From: a virus
DNA: 64,000 nt
Direction: 5' to 3' (one strand)
Virus record (IMG/VR): IMGVR_UViG_3300025467_000013
Location: 1-64,000 of that record
The notes below the pieces were generated by a model. The model saw only the letters and a program-made list of their open reading frames with translations. It was not told the DNA's origin and did not search any database. A program made the translations under genes and the position numbers. Shown one piece after another: positions 36,862-45,367 of the stretch (positions are counted from its first letter, which is position 1; each line of letters starts with the position of its first letter).

Positions 36862-37101
36862 ATGATACTTCGAGAGTTATTTTATATCGATCCGGATACA
36901 CGCAGAACTGCAAACGACCTTCGTTATGATGCAGGTCGAGATCTCACCACTATGCGCCGCAAAGATACACGTAAGACCCGATTAACTTTGCGTCAGCTAA
37001 ACGAGTTACGTAAATCCAATGAAGCACACATTCTTGAACAGGAAGCAGAATTAGAATTTATTCATAGCATGTACGGTATGCCACCTGCCCCTGCGGCATA
37101 A
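36862..37101 (+). CDS. Small prohead core-type protein
   Basis: 79 residues starting MILRELFYIDPDTR, then highly charged (DLRYDAGRDLTTMRRKDTRK, LTLRQLNELRKSNEAHILEQ) and ending MYGMPPAPAA. It is helical, with a possible short coiled coil at 50-70. It sits between portal and acidic core genes, the place of T4 genes 67/68, whose small products line the prohead core. No clear sequence match to T4 gp68 is visible, so the assignment is by position and by resemblance to small core proteins of aquatic T4-like phages. Confidence 0.7.
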   Translation: MILRELFYIDPDTRRTANDLRYDAGRDLTTMRRKDTRKTRLTLRQLNELRKSNEAHILEQEAELEFIHSMYGMPPAPAA

Positions 37102-37104
37102 ATA
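37097..37104 (+). promoter_or_regulatory. Possible late promoter CATAAATA before the acidic core gene
   Basis: One base from TATAAATA, 104 nt before the ATG at 37209. It partly coincides with the stop codon of the previous gene, so chance is possible. The leader that follows holds an AAAACG-ACAT-CGTTTT hairpin (37120-37135). Confidence 0.35.
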
Positions 37105-37208
37105 ATCCATATTTTTGATAAAACGACATCGTTTTAGGCTATATTGTCTACATTTTTTAAATTAAATGTAAATAATATTACAGCCTTGTAACTAACAGGA
37201 GAATTATT

Positions 37209-38129
37209 ATGACTGATCGTGCTCAATTTGAAGCAATGCTTAATGCGCTCATCAACGAGGATGAGGCCGCAGCAAAAGAAATTTTCCACAACATTGTGGT
37301 AGCAAAATCTCGTGAGATTTATGAAGAACTTCTAGAATCAGACTTCGGCCGTGAAGAGGAAGAAGAAGGGGAAGAAGAGGAAGAAGAAGAGGAAGGTGGT
37401 GAAGAGGAAGAAGAAGGATCTGATGATATCGGCGGTGATGCAACTGACGACTTCGTTGGCGATGTTTCTGACGATGAAACCGATTCTGATGCAGGCGAAG
37501 GTGAAGGCGATTTAGAAGATCGTGTTTTAGACCTTGAAGACGCTTTAGAAGAATTAAAAGCTGAATTTGATTCATTAATGGCTGACGAAGCTAACGAACC
37601 AGAACACAATGATGGTGTTGATGATCCAGACTTCGGTGGCGAAGATGACTTTGGTGGCGAAGAAGAACCTGCGTTCGGTGACGAAGAAGGTTCAGATGAG
37701 TTCGGCGGCGAAGAAGAAGAAATGGAAGGTGCAAAAGAAATTCACCACTATCATCACGACGGTGACAAAATGCCACAAGACGAATTCCAAGCATTTATGG
37801 AATACGTTCATAAAGTAGCATTACCGAAACACGGTGACAATGGTGTAAACACTAAGAGTGTTGTTGACAACATGAAGAATGATATGGGCGGTACTAACGC
37901 TAATATCTTAAACGGTGGTACAAGCACTTCGGGCGGTACTAAAGGCGGATTGTTAACTCCATCGACAGATGATTTAACAAAAGGTTTAGGTACAATTCAA
38001 AATCGTCCAGACTCAAAAGCTGGTAAGACTGCGTTCACTAAGAGAGAACCAGGACACGGACCAGAAAAGAAAGGTTCGGGTGAAAAGGCTGATAATACTA
38101 AGAGTATGATCGGCAAGAGAGTAAGATAA
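37209..38129 (+). CDS. Acidic prohead core protein (gp67-like)
   Basis: 306 residues with an extremely acidic middle: two poly-Glu blocks (about 53-75) followed by Gly/Asp repeats (about 78-185), then a His patch (IHHYHHDGDKM) and a basic Gly/Lys-rich end. The N-terminus (FEAMLNALINEDEAAAKEIF, then SREIYEELLESDF) resembles core proteins of T4-like phages and contains a protease-type site LLE43/S44. T4 gp67 is a much smaller acidic core protein. Position between portal and protease supports a role in the internal scaffold that is degraded on maturation. It starts with AGGAG 7 nt upstream. Confidence 0.7.
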   Translation: MTDRAQFEAMLNALINEDEAAAKEIFHNIVVAKSREIYEELLESDFGREEEEEGEEEEEEEEGGEEEEEGSDDIGGDATDDFVGDVSDDETDSDAGEGEGDLEDRVLDLEDALEELKAEFDSLMADEANEPEHNDGVDDPDFGGEDDFGGEEEPAFGDEEGSDEFGGEEEEMEGAKEIHHYHHDGDKMPQDEFQAFMEYVHKVALPKHGDNGVNTKSVVDNMKNDMGGTNANILNGGTSTSGGTKGGLLTPSTDDLTKGLGTIQNRPDSKAGKTAFTKREPGHGPEKKGSGEKADNTKSMIGKRVR

Positions 38130-38133
38130 TATA

Positions 38134-38760
38134 ATGTTACATCTCCGAGAAAATCTAAGTTTCAACGAAGCAAAAATGGTCGTTGAATCTGATGAAAAGG
38201 AAGGCAAAAACTTGTATATGAGCGGTATTTGTATACAAGGGGGCATACGTAATGCAAATCAACGTGTGTATCCTGTTAGCGAGATCGGAAAGGCTGTAAA
38301 GACTCTTAACGATCAGATTCAAAACGGCTACTCAGTACTCGGAGAAGTAGATCATCCAGACGATTTAAAAATTAATTTAGATCGTGTGAGCCATATGATA
38401 GTAAACATGTGGATGGATGGTCCAAACGGTTATGGTAAGTTGAAAATCTTACCTACACCAATGGGACAATTAATTAAAACTATGCTGGAAAGCGGAGTTA
38501 AATTAGGCGTATCAAGTCGCGGATCCGGAAACGTCAAAGAAGACGGTTCTGGTGAAGTGTCAGATTTTGAGATTATCACAGTAGATATGGTAGCTCAACC
38601 TAGTGCCCCAGGGGCGTACCCTACACCAATCTATGAACATCTTATGAATAATAAAGGTGGGTATAGTGCCTTACGCATAGCGCAAGAGGTTAAAGGTGAC
38701 CCAAAAGCACAAAAATATCTCAAAGAGAGCTTATTAGGAATAATAAGCAAACTCCAATAA
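38134..38760 (+). CDS. gp21: Prohead protease gp21
   Basis: 208 residues (T4: 212). The catalytic His lies in LGEVDHPDD (H74) and the catalytic Ser in GVSSRGSGNV (S127 or S128), followed by DFEIITVDMVAQPSAPGA, the family's typical third block. The serine protease becomes active inside the prohead and cuts scaffold, core and capsid proteins after Glu in (L/I)xE/(A,G,S) sites. Such sites occur in three neighbours in this window. It lies 4 nt after the core gene and before the scaffold gene, in T4 order. Confidence 0.93.
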   Translation: MLHLRENLSFNEAKMVVESDEKEGKNLYMSGICIQGGIRNANQRVYPVSEIGKAVKTLNDQIQNGYSVLGEVDHPDDLKINLDRVSHMIVNMWMDGPNGYGKLKILPTPMGQLIKTMLESGVKLGVSSRGSGNVKEDGSGEVSDFEIITVDMVAQPSAPGAYPTPIYEHLMNNKGGYSALRIAQEVKGDPKAQKYLKESLLGIISKLQ

Positions 38761-38773
38761 TAAGGAGAATCAC

Positions 38774-39868
38774 ATGTTGGATGCATTAAAATCATTATTT
38801 GAGAACAATGTGATTTCTGAAGATATTCAAGAGTCAATTCAAAAGGCTTGGGATGCGAAGATCAATGAAAATCGCGAACAAGTTGCACAACAATTGCGTG
38901 AAGAATTTGCGCAAAAATACGACCACGACAAGAACGTCATGATCGAAGCAGTTGATCGCATGATCACTGACGGCATCACTGGCGAAATTGCCGAATTCAT
39001 CGATGATCGTCATCAATTAGCAGAAATGAAAGTTAAGTATGCTAAGAAAATGTCAACTGATTCAAAGATGATGAAGGAATTTATTACACGCCAACTAGCA
39101 TCTGAAGTTCGTGAATTACACGAAGATCAAGTTGTTATGGCTAATAAATTTGGTAAATTAGAACAATTTGTTGTTGAAGCTCTTGCTCAAGAAATTACTG
39201 AGTTTTATAAAGATAAGCAGGATCTTGCTGAAACTAAGGTCCGTTTAGTACGCGAAGGACGCGAACAACTTAAAAAGGTTAAGGAACAATTTGTACAACG
39301 TGCAGCAAAGATGGTTGATTCAGTAGTAAGTGAAAGTTTACACAATGAATTAACAAGTTTAAAAGAAGACATTGATGCAGCTCGTCGTAACGACTTTGGT
39401 CGTAAGTTATTCGAAGCATTTGCTTCTGAATATACAACAAGTTACTTAAACGAAAAATCAGAAACTGCAAAATTACTCAAAGTTATAGACTTGAAAAATC
39501 TTGAATTAGCAGAAGCACAACAATTTGCTTCAAAAGCTAAGTCGATTTTAGAAAGTAAACAAGCAGAGATTAACATGCTTAAAGAAGCACAAGATCGCAA
39601 AGCAATCATGAGTGAATTACTTGCTCCATTAAACACAGAGCAACGTGAGATTATGAGTGAATTAATGGAGAGTGTGAAAACATCTAAACTCAATGAAAGT
39701 TTTGATAAGTATCTCCCAGCGGTCGTTGCTGGCAAAGCTCCGCAGAAGAAACAGGCACTATTAGAGGCAAAAGAAATTACAGGAAACAAAGTTTCCAACA
39801 GCAATCGTAGCAGCGAGGAAGACAATAATATTGTTGATATCCGTCGCCTTGCTGGACTTAAAATTTAA
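38774..39868 (+). CDS. gp22: Prohead scaffold protein gp22
   Basis: 364 residues, nearly all helical and highly charged (HEDQVVMANKFGKLEQFVVE, KSILESKQAEINMLKEAQDR), as expected for the T4 gp22 core scaffold. The end ALLEAKEITGNKV has a protease-type site LLE331/A332, followed by a basic tail ending IRRLAGLKI that probably binds the shell protein. It directly precedes the major capsid gene with AAGGAG upstream of that gene. The length is larger than T4 gp22 (269) but similar to aquatic relatives. Confidence 0.9.
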   Translation: MLDALKSLFENNVISEDIQESIQKAWDAKINENREQVAQQLREEFAQKYDHDKNVMIEAVDRMITDGITGEIAEFIDDRHQLAEMKVKYAKKMSTDSKMMKEFITRQLASEVRELHEDQVVMANKFGKLEQFVVEALAQEITEFYKDKQDLAETKVRLVREGREQLKKVKEQFVQRAAKMVDSVVSESLHNELTSLKEDIDAARRNDFGRKLFEAFASEYTTSYLNEKSETAKLLKVIDLKNLELAEAQQFASKAKSILESKQAEINMLKEAQDRKAIMSELLAPLNTEQREIMSELMESVKTSKLNESFDKYLPAVVAGKAPQKKQALLEAKEITGNKVSNSNRSSEEDNNIVDIRRLAGLKI

Positions 39869-39880
39869 GGAGAAATTTAA

Positions 39881-41044
39881 ATGTCAGAACTACTTAACGG
39901 CCGTTGGGCAGAAACTAAAGAAGCTCTTTTAGAAGGCCTACAAGGCACAAAGAGATCAGTAATGGGCGTGACACTTGAAAATACACGTAAGTATCTTTCA
40001 GAATCCGCTACTGCTGGAGGAACTACTGCCGGCAACGTTGCCACATTAAATCGCGTTATTTTACCAGTTATCCGTCGTGTAATGCCGACTGTTATCGCTA
40101 ATGAATTAGTTGGCGTTCAACCAATGACTGGCCCAGTTGGACAAATTCATACATTACGTGTTCGCTATGCAGACAACGGTAATGGTGTTGTAGCAGGTGA
40201 AGAAGCACTTAGCCCATTCAAGATCGCAGCAGGTTATTCTGGTAACGATCAAGATCCAGGTTCAAAAGCAACTTCTACAGCAACACTTGAAGGTGCAGCT
40301 GGCAAGAGAATGTCAATCCAAATCTTAAAGCAAACTGTTGAAGCAAAGACTCGTAAGTTATCAGCTCGCTGGACTTTCGAAGCTGCACAAGATGCTCAAG
40401 CACAACAAGGTATTGACATCGAAGCAGAAGTAATGGCTGCTCTTGCACAAGAAATTACTGCTGAAATCGACCAGGAAATCCTTGGTTCATTATTATCATT
40501 AGCAGGTTCTGCTACTGAACAATTCGACCAATCTGCTGTATCTGGTACAGCTACATTCGTCGGTGACGAACATGCTGCATTAGCAGTTCAAATGAATCGT
40601 GTTTCTAACTTAATTGCACAACGTACACGTCGTGGTGCAGGTAACTGGGCAGTTGTTAGCCCATTTGCGTTAACAATCCTTCAATCAGCAACTACTTCAG
40701 CATTCGCTCGTACAACTGAAGGTACTTTTGAAGCTCCAACTAACACTAAGTTTGTCGGTACTTTAAACAGCGCAATGAAAGTTTATGTTAACACATATGC
40801 TAACGATTCAACAGACATTCTTATCGGATATAAGGGTGCTAGCGAATCAGACGCAGCAGCATTCTATTGCCCATATATTCCATTAATGAGCAGTGGTGTT
40901 GTTCTTGATCCGTCTACCTTCGAACCAGTAGTTAGCTTCATGACACGTTATGGTTATGTTGAGCTTTCTAACACAGCGTCATCTTTAGGTAACGCTGCTG
41001 ACTACTTAGGTCGCGTATCTTTAGCGAACGTTTCTTTCAAGTAA
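39881..41044 (+). CDS. gp23: Major capsid protein gp23
   Basis: 387 residues, shorter than T4 gp23 (521), as in distant T4-like lineages. The HK97-fold core is recognisable: LNRVILPVIRRVMPTVIANE, LVGVQPMTGPVGQIHTLRVR, KLSARWTFEAAQDAQAQQGI, EITAEIDQEILGSLLSLAGS and the end VSFMTRYGYVELSN. Candidate N-terminal cleavage points for gp21 are LLE18/G19 and LSE41/S42. It ends the head gene cluster and is followed 24 bases later by a strong terminator, consistent with very high expression. Confidence 0.95.
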   Translation: MSELLNGRWAETKEALLEGLQGTKRSVMGVTLENTRKYLSESATAGGTTAGNVATLNRVILPVIRRVMPTVIANELVGVQPMTGPVGQIHTLRVRYADNGNGVVAGEEALSPFKIAAGYSGNDQDPGSKATSTATLEGAAGKRMSIQILKQTVEAKTRKLSARWTFEAAQDAQAQQGIDIEAEVMAALAQEITAEIDQEILGSLLSLAGSATEQFDQSAVSGTATFVGDEHAALAVQMNRVSNLIAQRTRRGAGNWAVVSPFALTILQSATTSAFARTTEGTFEAPTNTKFVGTLNSAMKVYVNTYANDSTDILIGYKGASESDAAAFYCPYIPLMSSGVVLDPSTFEPVVSFMTRYGYVELSNTASSLGNAADYLGRVSLANVSFK

Positions 41045-41068
41045 GAAATTACTTTTTGAAGCATTTAA

Positions 41069-41095
41069 GAAAGGCTCTTCGGAGCCTTTCTTTTT
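41069..41095 (+). terminator. Intrinsic terminator after gp23
   Basis: A perfect 9-bp stem GAAAGGCTC/GAGCCTTTC with a TTCG tetraloop, followed by TTTTT. Strong and unambiguous. Confidence 0.93.
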
Positions 41096-41100
41096 GATCG

Positions 41101-41108
41101 AATAAATA
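41101..41108 (+). promoter_or_regulatory. Candidate late promoter AATAAATA
   Basis: One base from TATAAATA, placed just after the gp23 terminator and 86 nt before the next ATG. It gives the virion-surface gene its own transcript. Confidence 0.45.
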
Positions 41109-41145
41109 CATTATCATAAAGTGAGCTGTCTCTTAATGAACAGTT

Positions 41146-41165
41146 TATGCGGTACCCACCGCGTA
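41146..41165 (+). promoter_or_regulatory. Leader hairpin
   Basis: TATGCGGT (41146-41153) pairs with ACCGCGTA (41158-41165), with one G-U and a four-base loop, in the untranslated leader. The ribosome-binding site AAGGAG follows at 41182-41187. Confidence 0.5.
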
Positions 41166-41194
41166 TGATTTAAAAAATCTTAAGGAGAAAACAA

Positions 41195-42904
41195 ATGGGA
41201 CGTCCATTAAATAAGAAATATTTCGGTAACCGTAACTTAGGTGCCGACGGAAATGACGGTAAATTAAATACCGCAGGTGACGCAGGATTAGGCGGCGAAG
41301 GTATTGCTAGCGTAACAGTTAGTACCGCAGGTAGCTTTACTTCTGCTCCTACTATTACAGTTCCAAAACCAGTATTAAGTGGTGACGGTGCAGTTACAGC
41401 AACCGTTACACCAACATATAAAGCAGTTAGTGCGACTATCGGCGGAACACAAGCAACTGCATATGCAGCAGGCACCGGAACAATTACATCATACGGTGCA
41501 ACTTGGACACCAACATTAACAACTTATAGTGGTTTCAGTATTGCTAGTATTACATCAGGTGGTGTAATGACATTAACTGGTGGTACAATTACTGCGGTTG
41601 CTGGTACAAGCGTTACATTCAATGCAGGATTAACTGGTTCAACTGGATTAACAGCTGGCGCAACTTACTATGTAGTAGCAAGTGTAACATCTAGTACAAC
41701 TGTAACATTGAGTTCAACTTATGGTGGTAATGCAATTGCAATTACTGGCGGTACACCAACTGGTACATTAACATTAACAATTGGTACAACTTTTGCTTCA
41801 GTAGCAAGTGTTGCTGTTGCTAACGGCGGATCTTACACAACATTACCGAGCGGTGCTCAAGCTACTACAGCAACTTCGGGTTCTGGTTTAACATTAACAA
41901 TTACATCAGGTATTGCTTCTATCGCAGTTAATAATAAAGGTACTGGTTACTTTGCAGCATCGACTGGTTCAACAACTATTACTGCTACCACTGCAACTAG
42001 CACAGCAACAAGTATTACTTCTACTATTGCTAACAATGTTTTGACAGTTACAGCAGTTACTGGTACAATTACTAATGGTATGGTATTAACAGGCGGTACA
42101 GTTACAGCTGGCGCTTACATTGTTAACCAAGTTACTCCATTAACATCAGGCGAAGCAACTGGCGGTATTGGTCGTTATTACATTGAAAAGTTCGGTGGTG
42201 GTGCAATTACAGGAACTCCAACAACTAGTACATTAAACCCTATTACTGTTTCTTCAACAGTTGATATCGTTCCAGGTATGACATTTACTGTTGCATCGAA
42301 CGTCGGCGGATTAACAACTAGCGGTAACCCTTATTATGTAATGACAGTATCAGGACCAAACACTATCCAAGTGTCGTCAACTTACGGCGGTACTTCTGCT
42401 GTTTCAACTAGCACAACAACAAGTCAAAGTGTTGCAGCAACTTTTGGCCAAAACTTAGTGTTAGCGTTCTCAGCAGGCGGTTCGGCAGCTACTTTAGTTC
42501 CGGCAACAACTGCAAGCGCAAGCGGCAAAGTTGGTCTTACAAGTGTTAACTTATTCAAAGCTATTCAAGTTACTGCATTTATTCCTGCTGCAAACGGCGG
42601 AAAGGCAGCACGACAAGATAGTGATATTGTTGCACAAAAAGGTAGTCACCGTTACAAAGTTGAAAATCAAGACGGCACCGGTGTTATCAAGTTAGTTGCA
42701 GGTGCAATTACTGCTGGTACTGGCATTATCACAGCAACTGATTATAATGGAAGTACCTATTATGTAACAAAACTTACAGCTCATAAAGCATTGTTAACAC
42801 AAAAAACAGTTAGCGGTAGCTTCCAATTTGCATCTGGTAAGCAAGTTCCATGGACATTTGGTTCAGCAGTTACTGGCTATTCAGTTCAAATTGACAGCAA
42901 GTAA
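41195..42904 (+). CDS. Virion surface/structural protein (MxRPLNKKYFG family)
   Basis: 569 residues. MGRPLNKKYFGNRNLG is the fixed opening of an abundant virion protein of aquatic T4-like phages. The middle is Thr/Ser/Gly-rich beta repeats (ASVTVSTAGSFTSAPTITVP; TYYVVASVTSSTTVTLSSTY). The C-terminal domain (DSDIVAQKGSHRYKVENQDG, then YYVTKLTAHKALLTQK) is the conserved part of the family. It is bounded by terminators on both sides and has its own promoter-like site, so it is probably a highly expressed single-gene unit right after the capsid gene. Head decoration is possible; tail location cannot be excluded. Confidence 0.75.
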   Translation: MGRPLNKKYFGNRNLGADGNDGKLNTAGDAGLGGEGIASVTVSTAGSFTSAPTITVPKPVLSGDGAVTATVTPTYKAVSATIGGTQATAYAAGTGTITSYGATWTPTLTTYSGFSIASITSGGVMTLTGGTITAVAGTSVTFNAGLTGSTGLTAGATYYVVASVTSSTTVTLSSTYGGNAIAITGGTPTGTLTLTIGTTFASVASVAVANGGSYTTLPSGAQATTATSGSGLTLTITSGIASIAVNNKGTGYFAASTGSTTITATTATSTATSITSTIANNVLTVTAVTGTITNGMVLTGGTVTAGAYIVNQVTPLTSGEATGGIGRYYIEKFGGGAITGTPTTSTLNPITVSSTVDIVPGMTFTVASNVGGLTTSGNPYYVMTVSGPNTIQVSSTYGGTSAVSTSTTTSQSVAATFGQNLVLAFSAGGSAATLVPATTASASGKVGLTSVNLFKAIQVTAFIPAANGGKAARQDSDIVAQKGSHRYKVENQDGTGVIKLVAGAITAGTGIITATDYNGSTYYVTKLTAHKALLTQKTVSGSFQFASGKQVPWTFGSAVTGYSVQIDSK

Positions 42905-42915
42905 TTTGCTATTAT

Positions 42916-42940
42916 GGAGGGCAGAAATGCCCTCCTTTTT
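42916..42940 (+). terminator. Intrinsic terminator
   Basis: GGAGGGCA pairs with TGCCCTCC around a GAAA tetraloop, followed by TTTTT. It ends the 41195-42904 unit. Confidence 0.93.
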
Positions 42941-42951
42941 AAGGATTAAAC

Positions 42952-43983
42952 ATGTCTAGAATAGTAAAAGTTAGTGAAGATAACTATAGATTAAAAGTTC
43001 AAGTAGGCGGTACAATAACATTGGATACTGGTGATTCTTATGGAAATCCTACCGGAACTATTGTTGTTATCGGAAATCTTGATGTAAAAGGCACAACAAC
43101 AACTGTGGAATCTTCAAATACTACTGTTAAAGACAATATCCTACAATTGAATTACGGGCAAACTGGAAATGGTATTTCCAGTACGCTAAACTACGAGGCT
43201 GGATTACAATTTGGCCGAGGTAATTATTCTGATGCGATGTTTGTTTTTGATGATAGTGTATCACATTATGATCCGTATGCTCCGAACAATGCGTTAACCG
43301 GCACGTTTGTCATGAAAACAGCGAACGGCAACTTGAGCGGACTACAATTAACAACTATCACTTCGGATGGTACACATAACTTACAAATCGATTTACATAA
43401 TTCTACATCGAATGTAGTTGAACTAGTGAATGTAGATCCGACTGTTTATTCAAATTTAATTTTCGGTACTGATCCGATGCCTAGCTCATATCCTGATGAA
43501 ACTAGCACAGATAATGTATTAGTTAATAAACGATATGTACAAGCATATATTAGTTCGGGTTTAGTTACTCCAGGAATGGCCGACGTTGATAAAATCCATT
43601 TAGGAACAAACAAAGCACAGGTTTTAGCCTCGAGTATTAATTTCTATATCAATAATGCTCAACGTGCAATCATTACTTCTGCCGGTGTAACTGTTGATAA
43701 CATTAACGCATATCAAAATACAATTACTAATATCTCAACAAACAATCTAGTACTGTCATCGTTTAATAATATAGTTGAAATGAGTGCAGTAATGGAATTA
43801 GATGACCAAGTTTCGGCACAATCAGCACCGCTAGGAAATGCAACAAAATTGTACTCGATGCAGAATCTAACACCAAAGTTGAGTCAATATCCAGGAAAAA
43901 CTGGTATTTTCTTTGCAAATAGTGTTAATTCGGATGAATTAGTTTCTAAAAACAGAGCAGTATTATTCAGTATATTATTTTAA
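42952..43983 (+). CDS. Fiber-like virion protein
   Basis: 343 residues. The stretch GTIVVIGNLDVKGTTTTVES followed by NTTVKDNILQLNYGQ is a common module of fiber proteins in T4-like aquatic phages. It is followed by a beta-rich region (GLQFGRGNYSDAMFVFDDSV) and a C-terminal part with VNKRYVQAYISSGL. No chaperone or peptidase domain is visible. It starts 11 nt after the terminator T-run with AAGGA upstream, so transcription must come from read-through or an unseen promoter. A role as a short fiber or collar part is inferred. Confidence 0.65.
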   Translation: MSRIVKVSEDNYRLKVQVGGTITLDTGDSYGNPTGTIVVIGNLDVKGTTTTVESSNTTVKDNILQLNYGQTGNGISSTLNYEAGLQFGRGNYSDAMFVFDDSVSHYDPYAPNNALTGTFVMKTANGNLSGLQLTTITSDGTHNLQIDLHNSTSNVVELVNVDPTVYSNLIFGTDPMPSSYPDETSTDNVLVNKRYVQAYISSGLVTPGMADVDKIHLGTNKAQVLASSINFYINNAQRAIITSAGVTVDNINAYQNTITNISTNNLVLSSFNNIVEMSAVMELDDQVSAQSAPLGNATKLYSMQNLTPKLSQYPGKTGIFFANSVNSDELVSKNRAVLFSILF

Positions 43984-43992
43984 GGACATAAC

Positions 43993-44334
43993 ATGGCAAT
44001 TACAAATGCAACTATAGGATCATCGACTGCTGCAATTTACACAAGCAGCGGTAATAATGCAATTACAACTGTTATTGTTTGTAATACCACTGCATTTGAT
44101 CCAAATAATCCTACAACAGGGCAAACAAATTTATATATGTATGCCGTGCCAAGTGGCGGAAATCCTAGTTCACCGGCAACAAATACTATTATTGTTAACG
44201 GATTACCAATTCCAGCAGGTGAAACAGTTTCATTCGATCAAGAAAAGATGGTATTAGCAAATGGTGACATGTTGGTTGCTAAAAGCGATAGTCCTACAAA
44301 TTTAGTAGTAACCATTAGTACATTGGCAGTATAA
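43993..44334 (+). CDS. Small beta-rich virion protein
   Basis: 113 residues, predicted all-beta (TTVIVCNTTAFDPN; GLPIPAGETVSFDQEKMVLA; NLVVTISTLAV). The pattern 'PAGETVSF..E..VLANGD.L.A' is typical of small decoration-like domains on phage fibers. It lies 9 nt after the fiber gene and 1 nt before the next, all in one operon. Probably a virion accessory or cap protein; exact role unknown. Confidence 0.6.
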   Translation: MAITNATIGSSTAAIYTSSGNNAITTVIVCNTTAFDPNNPTTGQTNLYMYAVPSGGNPSSPATNTIIVNGLPIPAGETVSFDQEKMVLANGDMLVAKSDSPTNLVVTISTLAV

Positions 44335-44335
44335 T

Positions 44336-45367
44336 ATGAGATACTTAAGAAAACAAGTTATTAATCGAAGAGTTCCGAACGATGCTCGTCTTGATGTAGA
44401 TATTAATAACAATATCCTTATGACAAGCCCGGCAGCGGTACAAGTTCCGGCCGGTTCTACTGCTCAACGTCCTATTGTTGCTAACAGATACGGAACTAGC
44501 ACACCTGGTGATTTGTCAGGAATGATTCGATACAACACTTCTACAAATCAGTTAGAAGGTTACCAAGCAGGTACTTGGAGAGCATTTAGGTTTAAAGAAT
44601 CTACACAGATTACACAACAAAATTTAGGTGCGGGTGATAGTAGTACTGTTTATTTTGGACCGTTAAATCCTATTCCACCGTCAGTTGTTCAGAGCGGTGC
44701 AACGTGGGGAGGACAAAATTTATTAGTATTAGTAGAAAATGTACTTCAAATTTCTAATACAAATTATACAATTGTTCAAAATCCGACTATTACTGGTGAA
44801 ATATATTCAGGACTAACTAGTTCAGTGACATTAGTTGGCGCATCAATAATTAATTTTTCAACGAGTTTAGTAGTTTCCAATGCAGCAGGCAACGGATCAA
44901 CGGTAACATTAACATTTGCTACTCAATCATCAAATCCATTTGCAATTGGACAATCTATTACAGTTACTGGATTAAGCAATATAGGATATAACGGAGTGTA
45001 TACTGTTACCGGAGTTACTACTAGCACAGTATCTTATGCAAATAGCACAACCGGTAGCATTATCGGAGACGGTATGGTTATAAGTAACAGCGCAATTTAT
45101 CCGGCAATTTCTCTTGTTGGTGCAATAGTTACCGGCCATTCTAGTATTCCGTCAAATACTGCAATTTTATCTTATGTTACAGATCCGATAACAGATGCAT
45201 TAGTAAGTATTACTGTTAATAAAACAATTACAACTGCATTAATTCCAGTATCTACTTCATTAACGATAACAGAATCGACCACAACAGGTAGCGGATACTA
45301 CATTCAGTTTAGCAGCCCTCCTCCATATGGTAAACCTGTAACAGTATTATCGGGGTTTGATCAGTAA
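44336..45367 (+). CDS. Fiber-like virion protein with one repeat module
   Basis: 343 residues. The N-terminal part (MRYLRKQVINRRVPNDARLD) leads to GMIRYNTSTNQLEGYQAGTW, the widespread 'MIRYNT...EGY..G.W' motif of fiber C-terminal or shaft domains. Residues about 190-250 (SNPFAIGQSITVTGLSNIGY, NGVYTVTGVTTSTVSYANST) form one copy of the FCCH-like beta repeat that is massively expanded in the 2,487-residue gene. The start follows the previous stop by one base, and the end overlaps the next ATG as TAATG. Confidence 0.65.
   Translation: MRYLRKQVINRRVPNDARLDVDINNNILMTSPAAVQVPAGSTAQRPIVANRYGTSTPGDLSGMIRYNTSTNQLEGYQAGTWRAFRFKESTQITQQNLGAGDSSTVYFGPLNPIPPSVVQSGATWGGQNLLVLVENVLQISNTNYTIVQNPTITGEIYSGLTSSVTLVGASIINFSTSLVVSNAAGNGSTVTLTFATQSSNPFAIGQSITVTGLSNIGYNGVYTVTGVTTSTVSYANSTTGSIIGDGMVISNSAIYPAISLVGAIVTGHSSIPSNTAILSYVTDPITDALVSITVNKTITTALIPVSTSLTITESTTTGSGYYIQFSSPPPYGKPVTVLSGFDQ

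Noticed and set aside
37252-37609. Long minus-strand frames opposite the acidic core gene (Ser/Leu/His-rich)
   Set aside because: Mirror images of poly-Glu and Asp codons; composition is an artefact of the real plus-strand gene.
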